Below, one piece after another: positions 36,558 through 46,419 of a stretch of 64,000 nucleotides of DNA (position 1 is its first letter; the number at the start of each line of letters is the position of its first letter). The DNA lies in NCBI RefSeq assembly GCF_019710575.1, contig NZ_JAHWFK010000040.1, forward strand, positions 1 to 64,000, written 5' to 3'. The DNA is from Paractinoplanes polyasparticus. Its GTDB lineage: Bacteria > Actinomycetota > Actinomycetes > Mycobacteriales > Micromonosporaceae. A program made the position numbers and the translations under genes. Below the pieces are notes generated by a model. It was not told the DNA's origin. It ran no database searches and saw only the letters and a program-made list of their open reading frames with translations.

Positions 36558-39500
36558 CTATTCCTTCTCGAAACCGAATTCGGTGAACCTCAGAGTGCTG
36601 GCGTTCTCCGTGACGATCCGGATCTTGTCATCCGGGAACCCCTCCGGTTTGGTTGCGATGATCTCGACGCGCACCTCGAGCTGCACCCCTTCGGCGGCAA
36701 GGTGTTGCAGGATCTCCTGCGCCACCCGGGTGAGGTCACGGCTGTAGCGCTCCGGGTTCACCTGCATGACGCCGAAGAAACGCGTGTTCTGCGGGGTGGG
36801 CGCAGGTGAGGGTAGGGGCGTTCCGCCTGACCCTCCGCGTGTGGTCGGCGGGGTCGGCTGCCCGATGCCGCCGCCGTCACTGGGCCGAGATCCGTCCCCG
36901 CCCGGAGTCGGCGAGGGCTTTGGCCGCTCCTCTTCTTGCTGCTTCCGGGCCAGACTAGGCAGCACTAGCAGGGCGGCATCGGTGATCTGTCCGAAGCCGC
37001 TGCTCTCGTGCGGGATAGTGAGGCCGGCATAGCGGGCCTTCGTCTCGTCGAAGCCTTCGGCGAGCGCGAACCCTTCTACCTCCCACGAGATCTCGTTCAT
37101 CACCGACCGAACAGCGTCGTCGAGCACCGAGCGGTCCCGCAGCCGGGTCAGGTAGGGGTACTTGCGGTAGTACGACCACAAGTCACCGACGGAAACGTGC
37201 CCCCGGCTCCAGACCGATTGCAGCGGGCCATCCAAGTCCATCCGGATATTGCGGGAAGCGTAACCGGTGGTGAGCAGACCGCCCTGGCGGAGCTTGACTG
37301 TCACCCGTTCAGCCAACCTCGGCTGTGAACCTTCGGCCTTGAGAACCTCCCACCCCGCTGGTCGGCTCGGCTCCGGCTGATCGGGCACGATCGCCCAGAT
37401 GTACGCGCCAGCGAGACGCAGGTCCACGGTGTCGTCGGCAATCTTGCGCCGATTCTTAGCCATGGTTTGCTGCTGAACGGTCAGGTTGAGCTCGTCGATG
37501 CGCTCGCAGACGTTCTTCCAAGCCAGATAGTCGCGGGTGGCCTCAGCCAGCTCCTCCATACGCTTCTCGTCGGCGGCGAGGAACACCACAGCATTTCGGT
37601 TCACCCGCTGCCCCGAACCTCGTGTATCGAGACAACGCTGCGCGAAGGCAAGGGCCGACGAATCCTTGCTGCCGCGGGTATGAGTTTCTCGCGGATGCAG
37701 AATGACAAGCTTGGCCTCTTCGGTGTCCGGCACGGCACCGCTGTCGTCCGGACACGGATGCACGGCGGCGAAGTCACCTCGCGTCGAGCGCTCCTTCGCC
37801 AGCCGCACGACCAGTTCGGCCCAGACCTCCTCGGGATGTTCTCGCAGCCGGTCTGCGAAATCTTGGGCGGTGCGAGTCACCGAGGCCTGGGTGTCGTACC
37901 AGTAGCGGGCACCATCGACGTACAAGTAGGTGGCGCGTTGGCTCAGAACCTCTAGGGCCGAGCCGAAGTTGCCGACAGTGTCGCCGGGTACGGCCACACC
38001 CAGCCAAAGGTGTTGCCGTTCGATGCCTTTGTGCGCGGTTTGCAGGGTGGGGGCGGAACCGACGAAGGCAGTGCGGGCAATCCGTCTGGTCAGCGCCCGA
38101 GCGCCGAAGGTGGGGCGGTCCGCGTCGATGCGAACAGGCGTTGACCCCTCACCGTCGATGTCGGCATCGATAATCGGTTTCCACGCGTCCGGTAGGTATT
38201 GGGTCAGCTCGTTGCCGACCTTCGGGGCGTCTAGGGGAATCGAGCCGGCCATGATGAGCGGTCCCTGGTCCTGATTTCGCCACAGCTCATGGACCACGGC
38301 GCTCATCAGCCGCAGCACCCCGCGGGTGCGCTGGAACCGATCTAGCGTCGACCAGTCCTCGTAGAGACGATCGAACAACTCAGGATGGATCGGGTACGCC
38401 CGGCGAATGCGGCGTTCGTACTCCAGCTCGCTGCACTCCCGGGGGAATTCACCCTTGTGCTCGGCGTAGAACTGCACGAACTGGCGGGCGACCGCCGAGA
38501 TGTGTCCCTGCGCGTCAGCGTTGGTCGGCTCGAAAAGCCGCCGACGCACGATCTCGAACGATTCGTTCGCTGAGGCCGGCCGCCACGGGTGGGCAATGCG
38601 CCGTACGACGTTCTGCAGCCTCTCGAGGGCCTTTCGACCATTCGGGCCGCCGACCTCGAGGTCGGTGCCTCCGCTGCCATCGTCTTCCCCGGAGGCGGTG
38701 TCGGAGGCAGGGATGGAGATGACGAGCAGAGCCCCAGGGATTGACTTGACCACCTCCGTGAGCGTCTGGGCGAACGTGAACTGGGTATCGAACGTTCCAG
38801 CCGGCAAATCGTCACGGCCGTAGAGCTGGCGGGCGTAGGCCACCCACTCATCGATGAGAATCAGGCACGGCGAATGTGCAGCGAGGAGTTCCGAGAGAGC
38901 TGAACCAGGGTTGGTGGAGTTTCGGTCCGCCTCGGCGACCATGTCGTAGGCGGCTCGGCCGCCAAGCTGCCAAGCAAGCTCGCCCCATAGGGTGCGCACC
39001 TGGGTGCCGTCCGGCTTGAGGCTGCTCTTTTCCGGCGTCACGCTGAGGTGGGTTCCCACCAGTGCTACCCGCTTGACCGGCTTCGCGGTAGGCAGCTTGG
39101 CGCTGCCGACGGCCTCCTGGACCTCCTGTGGGTAGTCGGTGATGGGAGTACCCGAGCAGAGGTGGTAAAGGGCCAGCATCGAGTGGGTCTTGCCGCCACC
39201 GAAGTTGGTCTGCAGGTTGATGATCGGGCTGGCGTTCTGGTCACCGCTGATCCGTCGGGCGGCCCGATCAAGCAGGTCACTTAGACCCTCGGTGACATAA
39301 GTCCGGTGGAAGAATTCCTTCGGGTTGCTGTACTCAGGGCTCACACTGGAGTTCTTAGTGGCGACCATGTGCAGGTCGGCGGCGAACTCGGCGGCGTTGT
39401 ACTGCCCGGTGGCCACATCCCGGTGTGGCGTGATCACCTCCCGCCAGGGCTTGAGCCCGGTGCCCGGTACGTTCGGCGAAGACGCCGCCTTGACAGCCTT

Positions 39501-39953
39501 ACGGGTCTCGGATTCGTAGACGGACCGCTGATGATCCATACGAATCCTGCGGACTTCTTCCGCCTGCGATACCGCTCCAACGGCGGTGAGCAGACGTTCC
39601 ATCGAGTCCAAGGTCCGATAGGTGTCGTCGGAGGTGAAGCCGCCGTTGTGAGCCCACCGGTTGCGGGCGTCACGCAGTTCTGAAGCGAACGACTGGTCCA
39701 CTCGGGAGAGACTCTCTTTGAAGAGCCTCCAGTCCTCGGTGAGTACCTTCAGTTGCACCTGCGGGTCATTCTTTGCGTACGTCTTCGCTGAGCCGTGTTT
39801 TGCCGAGTCGCGGGCTTCCAGCAACCTGGCCCAATCCTGTCCGGCGGGCGTGGCAGCGGTCATGATTTCGTCGACGAATCGCCCAAGCCCTTCGGCCAAG
39901 ATTTCAAAGCCACGGCCGACCCGTTCACGATTGTTGATGGCCATGTCCGTCAC
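36558..39953 (-). CDS. HEPN(Swt1)-DUF499 P-loop ATPase
   Basis: 1,131 aa. The first ~125 residues form a Swt1-type HEPN domain with ARNRWAHNG (Arg97, His102: the Rx4-6H RNase motif). DUF499 ATPase follows with Walker A FGGGKTHSM (Thr256), an ALVGTHLS sensor stretch and Walker B CLILIDEW (~363-370). A Pro/Gly linker near residue 1,020 precedes a C-terminal domain with FFGVMQVNPERYSRD. GTG at 39953 overlaps the stop of the methylase gene (GTGA). DUF499 ATPases accompany DUF1156 methylases in defence loci; the role is presumed DNA translocation or signalling. Confidence 0.88.
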   Translation of the reverse strand: MTDMAINNRERVGRGFEILAEGLGRFVDEIMTAATPAGQDWARLLEARDSAKHGSAKTYAKNDPQVQLKVLTEDWRLFKESLSRVDQSFASELRDARNRWAHNGGFTSDDTYRTLDSMERLLTAVGAVSQAEEVRRIRMDHQRSVYESETRKAVKAASSPNVPGTGLKPWREVITPHRDVATGQYNAAEFAADLHMVATKNSSVSPEYSNPKEFFHRTYVTEGLSDLLDRAARRISGDQNASPIINLQTNFGGGKTHSMLALYHLCSGTPITDYPQEVQEAVGSAKLPTAKPVKRVALVGTHLSVTPEKSSLKPDGTQVRTLWGELAWQLGGRAAYDMVAEADRNSTNPGSALSELLAAHSPCLILIDEWVAYARQLYGRDDLPAGTFDTQFTFAQTLTEVVKSIPGALLVISIPASDTASGEDDGSGGTDLEVGGPNGRKALERLQNVVRRIAHPWRPASANESFEIVRRRLFEPTNADAQGHISAVARQFVQFYAEHKGEFPRECSELEYERRIRRAYPIHPELFDRLYEDWSTLDRFQRTRGVLRLMSAVVHELWRNQDQGPLIMAGSIPLDAPKVGNELTQYLPDAWKPIIDADIDGEGSTPVRIDADRPTFGARALTRRIARTAFVGSAPTLQTAHKGIERQHLWLGVAVPGDTVGNFGSALEVLSQRATYLYVDGARYWYDTQASVTRTAQDFADRLREHPEEVWAELVVRLAKERSTRGDFAAVHPCPDDSGAVPDTEEAKLVILHPRETHTRGSKDSSALAFAQRCLDTRGSGQRVNRNAVVFLAADEKRMEELAEATRDYLAWKNVCERIDELNLTVQQQTMAKNRRKIADDTVDLRLAGAYIWAIVPDQPEPSRPAGWEVLKAEGSQPRLAERVTVKLRQGGLLTTGYASRNIRMDLDGPLQSVWSRGHVSVGDLWSYYRKYPYLTRLRDRSVLDDAVRSVMNEISWEVEGFALAEGFDETKARYAGLTIPHESSGFGQITDAALLVLPSLARKQQEEERPKPSPTPGGDGSRPSDGGGIGQPTPPTTRGGSGGTPLPSPAPTPQNTRFFGVMQVNPERYSRDLTRVAQEILQHLAAEGVQLEVRVEIIATKPEGFPDDKIRIVTENASTLRFTEFGFEKE

Positions 39954-42673
39954 TCCTCGATGCTGGCAAAGTCAAGCTCGCCTTGGGAAGGGGTCGTTGC
40001 ATGCCCGTCGTCTGTGCGGGCAGCTGCTGAAAGATCCGACCAGAAAGTGCCAAGACCGTTGAACATAAGAGCAGTCTGCATCCACTTTCTTTTTTCGCAG
40101 ACGGAGAAGAGTAAGTACGCCAATTCTTTGGCGGCATCCAGGTCAATCCTTTTTCCAGCAGCGGCCATAAGCCGCGCCGCGTCCTCGGCACCCTTATTTT
40201 CGAGTGTCTTGGCCAGTCTTATCGTCACCTCCCAGATGCTGATCCTGTCGTCGGTGAGGGGATTCCAGCCCTCACTCATTTCGTTGGGTTCGATAAGTCG
40301 GGCCTTACCTGCTCGAGCCCAAAAGACTCCCGCCCGAACCAGCCCGTCTACTGAGGTGTTGACCGAGCGTGCCAAACTTTCCGCTCGGTCAAATTGTTGC
40401 TCATCCCAGCCGTGTTGCGCGAACCACTTCACGCAGAATCGCGTGTCGGTGTCGAAATCACCTTCCTGTTCAGCAAGCGACTCGTCTCGAACCTGATTAA
40501 TGATTGCGAGAGCAGAACGCACAGACATGGACTGGCCGTCAGGTTCCATGACGCTGCTATAGTTAGAGAATATTGACATCCCCGGACCTATTGCTGCCTG
40601 GTTTAGGTCAACCGGAGCGATGCCTCCCTGCTGCAGTTTCTTCAACGCTTTCGGAAGCTCCTCTCGAAGGCGTGATATAAAGGATCGACGAGTGGAAGCC
40701 GGGGACTCTTCGCGCCTCTTTCGACAGGCAAGAACAATGTACGTGGCAAGAGCGTTGCTGGACATCCCTCGACTGCGTGTAGGACTCGTAGCGTGCATAG
40801 GCCACGACGCGGTGATGGCGATACCGGCGTCAACTAGGGCTTGCAGCATCGCCTCCCATCCGGTCGATCCGTAACCGCCGTAGGCGCCCTCCTTTTGTTG
40901 ATGTGCGTAAATTATAATCATTGGGAACTCGCCATCTGAAAGGACTGCGAGATTCTGGAATGTGCTCTTGAACTTTTCAATAAAGTACTCGCGGGCCGTG
41001 CTGTCGGAGTTGCCGTGGCGTCCTTTGTCGGCAATGAGCTCGCTAAACCTAGGTGAACGTGACGTAGCGTATAGGTCAGGGAATACATTCTTCAGCGCTT
41101 CACGATGCCATAGGTAGAAATAGTCTGCCAGATCGGCGTATCCGATAGCGTCGAAGTAGGGTGGATCGGTTGCAACGATGATTCGAGGTTTGGTGGCTGG
41201 AAGGCGGCTAGCGACGGTTTCGGCATCGCCGATATGCACTGTTCCAAGACCACCTTCCTTTGGGATCGAATCTACCGCCCTCAGAGCAGTAGCGCCTACT
41301 TGTACCCAGTCTCCGACAGACTTCCCAGATGGATTGGCCTCAGCGAAGTCCCAAACCATCGTCACGACTTGCTGGCTAAAGCCAGCCTCTACCTTAGACG
41401 GTCCCTTCCTGGTTCGCCATGTAGCCTGTTTGGACAGGAAGCGCGCCTGCCGTCCAACGCAGAGTCCAAGGAAAGCAAGAAGTGCTAGTCCGTATTCTTC
41501 GGGACATCCCCACGTCTGCATCTCTTCTTTTAGATTAGCGACAACCCTGGCGTATGTGGCCAAGGTCCATGCTTGCCGAGGGGTGTAGAGGTCGAGGTAA
41601 TTTTTGAATCCGTAAGCTTGGACTCGAAATCCCAGAGCCTCATCCGGGAGGTCAATGCCATCCATGTCTGGATAGTTCCGAGGAACTCGATCAGTTTGGT
41701 CGAGAGAAGGCTCCTCAAACCATCGGAAACCGTCGTGGCGTGTCCAGGCTGTGGCCACCATCTGTTCGGAAAGCCCACTTTCGTTGCCGACCTTCTTTAC
41801 ATGCTCCTCATCGAACTCTTGGCCGCAGCGTGGACATTTGAACTCCGACTTGCGGCCGCTCATTTTCGTCGGCCTTGCCGCTGCAGTGACGTCGGATGTT
41901 ACGCCGAAGCAGCACTTATCGTCGATTACTTCTAATGTTAGGTAAGATTCTTTCTTAGGCTGCGCTGAGAGAGTGGACGATGCAAAGAGCGGTACAGGCA
42001 AATTACAGGCCGGGTTCGGACAGCAAACGACGTGAGCCCAGAGCCACGCATATGGCCAATTGCTATCGTATCGTCCATATAACTTCTCAAGATCAGCTCG
42101 GGCTGATTCTTGCACCTTGATAATCAATGATTGTGCGTCTTCTTTAAAGCCAGAATATGGATCAGCGTGAAGCAGGGCGGAGGGCCCTACCGAAAGGAAG
42201 GGGCCTTGATTGCGGCATTTTGGTAGCAGCTCTGTGAGCTGTTTAGAAATTAGTGCTGGAACTGGGTTAAGATCGTTACCGGCGGTGAGTAATCCGAGGC
42301 GTTGAGCCTCGATGAGGGTGGAACCGGCGCCGCAAAATGGGTCAACCACCAGAAGCTCATCGACCGTAAAAGCTCGGGCCATCCTGGCTCTGATCCTGCG
42401 TAATGCGTCTTTGTCGGGTGTTCCTCCGTTTGAGGGTACAAGTGCCCTAATGTCCTCCAAGATATCCCGGCGCTCGTCATCGTCTTCTGGATCGTCAAGA
42501 ACGATTGCCGGGATTAAAGCGCGCCATGCCGGAGCTGGCATAGGGGCGAACCACTTGTGGAGATTTCTGGCCGTGCCGGTTTTGATATTCTTTTCTGCGC
42601 GATTGGCGCGTGATATCTGTTCGATCGGGAGCGAAGTTTCGATAAGCTTCTTAGGCTTGCGTGCTTCAGCCAT
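39950..42673 (-). CDS. DUF1156 DNA methyltransferase (second copy)
   Basis: 907 aa, exactly the length of the first copy and a paralogue of it. N-terminal KKLIETSLPIEQISRANRAEK, KWFAPMPAPAWRAL; SAM motif VDPFCGAGSTL (~110); catalytic TDPPYFDAIGYADL (~500). Two Cys sites: CCPNPACN and CPRCGQEFDEEH. C-terminal IAPVDLNQAAIGPGMSIFSNYSS and LAYLLFSVCEKRKW match the first copy closely. ATG at 42673 has AGAGGAAG nine bases upstream; a start at 42724 adds 17 unlikely residues. Like the first copy it is more A+T-rich than its operon neighbours. Confidence 0.9.
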   Translation of the reverse strand: MAEARKPKKLIETSLPIEQISRANRAEKNIKTGTARNLHKWFAPMPAPAWRALIPAIVLDDPEDDDERRDILEDIRALVPSNGGTPDKDALRRIRARMARAFTVDELLVVDPFCGAGSTLIEAQRLGLLTAGNDLNPVPALISKQLTELLPKCRNQGPFLSVGPSALLHADPYSGFKEDAQSLIIKVQESARADLEKLYGRYDSNWPYAWLWAHVVCCPNPACNLPVPLFASSTLSAQPKKESYLTLEVIDDKCCFGVTSDVTAAARPTKMSGRKSEFKCPRCGQEFDEEHVKKVGNESGLSEQMVATAWTRHDGFRWFEEPSLDQTDRVPRNYPDMDGIDLPDEALGFRVQAYGFKNYLDLYTPRQAWTLATYARVVANLKEEMQTWGCPEEYGLALLAFLGLCVGRQARFLSKQATWRTRKGPSKVEAGFSQQVVTMVWDFAEANPSGKSVGDWVQVGATALRAVDSIPKEGGLGTVHIGDAETVASRLPATKPRIIVATDPPYFDAIGYADLADYFYLWHREALKNVFPDLYATSRSPRFSELIADKGRHGNSDSTAREYFIEKFKSTFQNLAVLSDGEFPMIIIYAHQQKEGAYGGYGSTGWEAMLQALVDAGIAITASWPMHATSPTRSRGMSSNALATYIVLACRKRREESPASTRRSFISRLREELPKALKKLQQGGIAPVDLNQAAIGPGMSIFSNYSSVMEPDGQSMSVRSALAIINQVRDESLAEQEGDFDTDTRFCVKWFAQHGWDEQQFDRAESLARSVNTSVDGLVRAGVFWARAGKARLIEPNEMSEGWNPLTDDRISIWEVTIRLAKTLENKGAEDAARLMAAAGKRIDLDAAKELAYLLFSVCEKRKWMQTALMFNGLGTFWSDLSAAARTDDGHATTPSQGELDFASIEE

Positions 42674-42788
42674 GACTTTTGGCTTCCTCTTATTCTCTGG
42701 TATTCCAAACACCTTTATTTTCAAAGCAGTCGATTGTAATTTCGGGCAGTCGAAGCGGGATTGAGATTTTGTCGGTTGCTGGCGTTGA

Positions 42789-45700
42789 TCACAGTGGCGC
42801 TTCTCCCTCTTTCCACATGTCTCGCCAGTTGCCGCGAACGCCGTCGGCGATGAACGCTCCGAAATCGAACCCCTGGAAGGGGTTTAGGACGTAGCGGATC
42901 TCGTCATGTGCCGGTCCGTCTGGGTGCACGCTGACCAGTGCAAGCCGGTAGCGTTCGGCGTTCTTGGCGTAAAGGACCTCGTTGCGGGTCACGATGAAGT
43001 CCTCGGCGCCCAGGATTCGGCCCTTTACCTCTATAAAGACGAGATGGCCGTCCGGTGTAAGGGATCGGATGTCGTACCCCTTGTTGTTGTGAGGCATCTC
43101 GAAGGGATCGCGGCCGAGGCTCCGTTCGGCCGCCATGACCGCTGCGATGGCTCGCCTGTCGACCTCGGCGGTGTTCCGTGCGTAAGCCAGGGCCGGCTCG
43201 TCTCGTTTGCCGTAGAGCCGGTCCAGCAGTCCGGCAGGGATGACGAGCGCACCACCAGCTATGACCGGTGGCATGGGCCGCAGAGCCTCGTCTGCAGCCA
43301 GTTCGGCCAGTCGCTTCTCCAGCCGTCGTTCCAGATCACGGGCTCGCCGATCCGCCGTCTCTGGCTTGATCTTGAGAGCCTTGCCGGCGGCGGCTTGGTC
43401 GAGGAGGTCGGCGTGCCGGGCATCCCAGTAGTTGATTTCCTGGATGAGACGCTGCCTGACCTGCTGCCTGGTCCGTTGGACGGTGTGACGAACGCGGTCG
43501 CGCACCTCGACGAGGTGTTGGCTCATGCCGTGCTCGATGGCCCATGTCACCGCGACATCTTCGGCGCCGCTGGCCATCCAGGAATCCGTCATCAGAGTTT
43601 CGACGTGGGGGAGTTCCTCCGCGGTCGCCGGCCGGTAGTCCAAGTAGGGAGCTGGCCCGGCGGACTCGGCGTTTCCGTCGCGGCGGATCTCGACGAACTC
43701 GAAGCGTTTCGAGACAGTACGCGCTGGCTCGTGCCCGTCGGTGATCTGCTGCGTCAGGGCCACCAAGAGCCGAGGTTCCTCGCTGGGATCGTTGGCGTCG
43801 ATCAGCACCGCACCCTGTTTGAGGAGGGTTCCGTAGCGTTCGATGACCAGGTCGACTACCGCGTCGAGCAGCGGGTGGCCGGGAGCGATCAGATCTGCCT
43901 TCGGCTTGCCGTCTGCTCTTACGAACGGCCGGTCGAAGCAGACACGTTCGTAGCGGCGGAGTACCGGAGCCCCGAGGCCGACCTGCCGATCTCTGTCCCG
44001 GATTACCCCCGGCACGTGGGTGATCTCGAACCGACCGGCCTCACGAGGGCTCATCATCCCGCCGAGAAGACGGAAAGCTTCAGCGAAGAAGGCCTGCACG
44101 TAGTGGGGTTGCAGTCGTCGAGCTTGCGCTTCCTCAAGTCGGAGTCGCAGGTCCTGGACGTCGGTGTCGGCCAGCGAGTCGTGGTGCAAGGCTCGTTCCG
44201 CCATCAGCTTGTCAAGCCCCGCGCTGACCTCAGCGTCGATGACCCGATTGAGGCGAGCCCGGACCTCCGGCTGGTCGCCGTACCGGATCGCCTCGACGAG
44301 CAACTCCCGGAGCGGTTTGCCTTCGAAAGCCTCCCCAAGTACGTCGAAGACCTTGCCCTTGTAGGCGCGGCGCTGCTCTTCAATCTTGTCCAGTAGACGA
44401 AGAAAGACAGCGCCCTCGCGGGTGTCGTCGGCGACCAGGTTCCACAGCCGGCACACTTCGGTCTGACCGATGCGATGGATACGGCCGAAGCGCTGTTCGA
44501 GGCGGTTCGGGTTCCACGGCAGGTCATAGTTGACCATCAGGTGGGCGCGTTGCAGATTGAGGCCCTCGCCAGCCGCATCGGTGGCGACCAGGACCACGGT
44601 GTCCTTGTCCTGGGTGAAGAGCTCCTGGACCGAACGCCGGATCTCGCGCCGCACACCGCCGTGGATGGCCACCACCGCATCGTTGCGTCCGAGGAGGGCG
44701 CGGCTCTGCTCGACCAGGTAGTTGAGCGTGTCTCGATGTTCGGTGAAGATGATGATCTTTCGTCGATTGCCGTCCGCCTCGTACATCGACGTGTCGTCGA
44801 GAAGAAGGCTGCGCAGCTCGGTCCACTTCTTGTCGGTGCCGGAGTGCCGAACCCTGCGGGCGAGCTGTTCCAGGTCGGCCAACACACCGATTTCCGTGTC
44901 CAGTTCGGCGATCGTCCGCGCAGCGGTGGCCGCGTCGACGACGCCGTCTTCGATCGCCTCGCGCTCTTCCTCGGTGAGTTCCTCGAAGCTGTCGTCCAGG
45001 GCTTCCGGGGTGCGACCCAGAAGCTCGTCCAGCCGACGCTGTAGACCTGTATCCCCGGTATTGCGAACCTCGAGCATTTCCTGCCGACGCTGCTCCAAGC
45101 GCCGACGGCGCCGCTCCAGCGAACGCAGAATCGCCTCCGGGCTAGAAGCGAGCCGCCGCTGCAGGACGGTGAGGGCGAACCCGACGGTGTTGCCGCGGCG
45201 GCCGTCGCCTTCCGCCTTGAGCTGTTCGGCCCGGTTCATCTCCTCTCGAACGTATTGAGTGACAGCTTCATAGAGAGCCCGTTCCTCGTCGGAGAGCTCG
45301 TAACGAAGGCTTTCGGCGACTCTTTCCGGGAAGAGAGGCTTACCGTCGAAGGTGAGAAGCTCCTCCTTGACCATCCGGCGCATGAGACCGCCGGTGTCGA
45401 TCGAGTGCACGGCGTCACGGAAACGGCCTTCGAAGCGGTCGGCATCAAGCAGGGCCAAGAAGAGCTGGAAGTCTTCTTCCTTCCCGGCGTGCGGCGTGGC
45501 TGTCATCAATAGCAGGTGTCGGGCCACCCGGCCGAGCAGACGGCCCAGCTCGTACCGCTTGGTGGTTTTCAGCTCGGCGCCGAAGTAATGGGCGGACATT
45601 CGGTGGGCCTCGTCGACGACGACAAGGTCCCAATCTGAACGCTCGAGTTGCTCGCGGAGGTCCTCGGCGCGGGAGAGCTGGTCCATTCGGGCGATCAGCA

Positions 45701-46346
45701 AGGGCGTGTGCTCGAAAACCGACTCGTCTAGAGCCGTGTCGATGAGAGTGCGGGTGAGTAGCTCGAACCGCAGACCGAACTTGTCGAGCAGTTCCTCCTG
45801 CCACTGCTCGACCAGGCTGCCCGGCGCGACGATCAGACATCGTGCCAGGTCCCCACGCAGCATCAGTTCCTTGATGTAGAGGCCTGCCATGATCGTCTTG
45901 CCAGCACCGGGATCGTCGGCCAGCAGGAAGCGCAACGGGGTTCGTGGCAGTAGCTCCCCGTAGACCGCTTTGATCTGGTGTGGAAGTGGATCGAGGTCGC
46001 TGGTCGTCACCGCCAGCATCGGGTCGAAACGCGCAGCCATGCGGAGGCGCAGGCCCTCCGCGGCGAGCCGGAACAGGGCAGGTTCACCGTCGAAGGAGAA
46101 GGCCCGCGACGATTCCGCCATTGACAGCGCAGCTTCGTGATCGCGGTAGAGCAGCCGCTCACTGGTCCGGCCGGCGTCGTCGCGGTAGGTCAACGTGATC
46201 GCCATGGAGCCATGCCACTTGACGTTCACCACGGTGACCACACCAGCCGCGATTCCACCCAGGCGAGTGCCCGGAGTGAGCTCCTCCAGCTTGACGCCGA
46301 GCTGATGGACACCCGGGGCCACCGGCCGCCATTGTCCGCTGCTCAT
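42789..46346 (-). CDS. SNF2-type SF2 helicase with C-terminal DUF3883 domain
   Basis: 1,185 aa. SNF2/Swi2-like motor: Walker A LLADDPGAGKT (~141-151), VVVDEAHRM, LLLMTATPHAGK, IIIFTEHRDT, LVATDAAGEGLNLQ, and QRFGRIHRIGQT (motif VI). A long helical insert separates the two RecA lobes. The last ~100 residues are a DUF3883 domain (GHLVFIEVKGRILGAEDFIVTRNE), an endonuclease-like PD-(D/E)xK-related fold with visible E-x-K. Resembles DISARM DrmD-type helicases. GAGAGGAA precedes ATG 46346. First gene of the core system; a 115-base gap separates it from the methylase gene. Confidence 0.9.
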   Translation of the reverse strand: MSSGQWRPVAPGVHQLGVKLEELTPGTRLGGIAAGVVTVVNVKWHGSMAITLTYRDDAGRTSERLLYRDHEAALSMAESSRAFSFDGEPALFRLAAEGLRLRMAARFDPMLAVTTSDLDPLPHQIKAVYGELLPRTPLRFLLADDPGAGKTIMAGLYIKELMLRGDLARCLIVAPGSLVEQWQEELLDKFGLRFELLTRTLIDTALDESVFEHTPLLIARMDQLSRAEDLREQLERSDWDLVVVDEAHRMSAHYFGAELKTTKRYELGRLLGRVARHLLLMTATPHAGKEEDFQLFLALLDADRFEGRFRDAVHSIDTGGLMRRMVKEELLTFDGKPLFPERVAESLRYELSDEERALYEAVTQYVREEMNRAEQLKAEGDGRRGNTVGFALTVLQRRLASSPEAILRSLERRRRRLEQRRQEMLEVRNTGDTGLQRRLDELLGRTPEALDDSFEELTEEEREAIEDGVVDAATAARTIAELDTEIGVLADLEQLARRVRHSGTDKKWTELRSLLLDDTSMYEADGNRRKIIIFTEHRDTLNYLVEQSRALLGRNDAVVAIHGGVRREIRRSVQELFTQDKDTVVLVATDAAGEGLNLQRAHLMVNYDLPWNPNRLEQRFGRIHRIGQTEVCRLWNLVADDTREGAVFLRLLDKIEEQRRAYKGKVFDVLGEAFEGKPLRELLVEAIRYGDQPEVRARLNRVIDAEVSAGLDKLMAERALHHDSLADTDVQDLRLRLEEAQARRLQPHYVQAFFAEAFRLLGGMMSPREAGRFEITHVPGVIRDRDRQVGLGAPVLRRYERVCFDRPFVRADGKPKADLIAPGHPLLDAVVDLVIERYGTLLKQGAVLIDANDPSEEPRLLVALTQQITDGHEPARTVSKRFEFVEIRRDGNAESAGPAPYLDYRPATAEELPHVETLMTDSWMASGAEDVAVTWAIEHGMSQHLVEVRDRVRHTVQRTRQQVRQRLIQEINYWDARHADLLDQAAAGKALKIKPETADRRARDLERRLEKRLAELAADEALRPMPPVIAGGALVIPAGLLDRLYGKRDEPALAYARNTAEVDRRAIAAVMAAERSLGRDPFEMPHNNKGYDIRSLTPDGHLVFIEVKGRILGAEDFIVTRNEVLYAKNAERYRLALVSVHPDGPAHDEIRYVLNPFQGFDFGAFIADGVRGNWRDMWKEGEAPL

Positions 46347-46419
46347 ACGGATTCCTCTCGTGCGCTCCGCGCCGCAATGTCGGAGCCTAGGTTATGTCTC
46401 TGTCAGAAACCGATCGGCC

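Noticed and set aside
27441..46346. Classical DISARM
   Set aside because: The helicase is DrmD-like, but no DrmA/DrmB (DUF1998) or DrmC (PLD) proteins are present.
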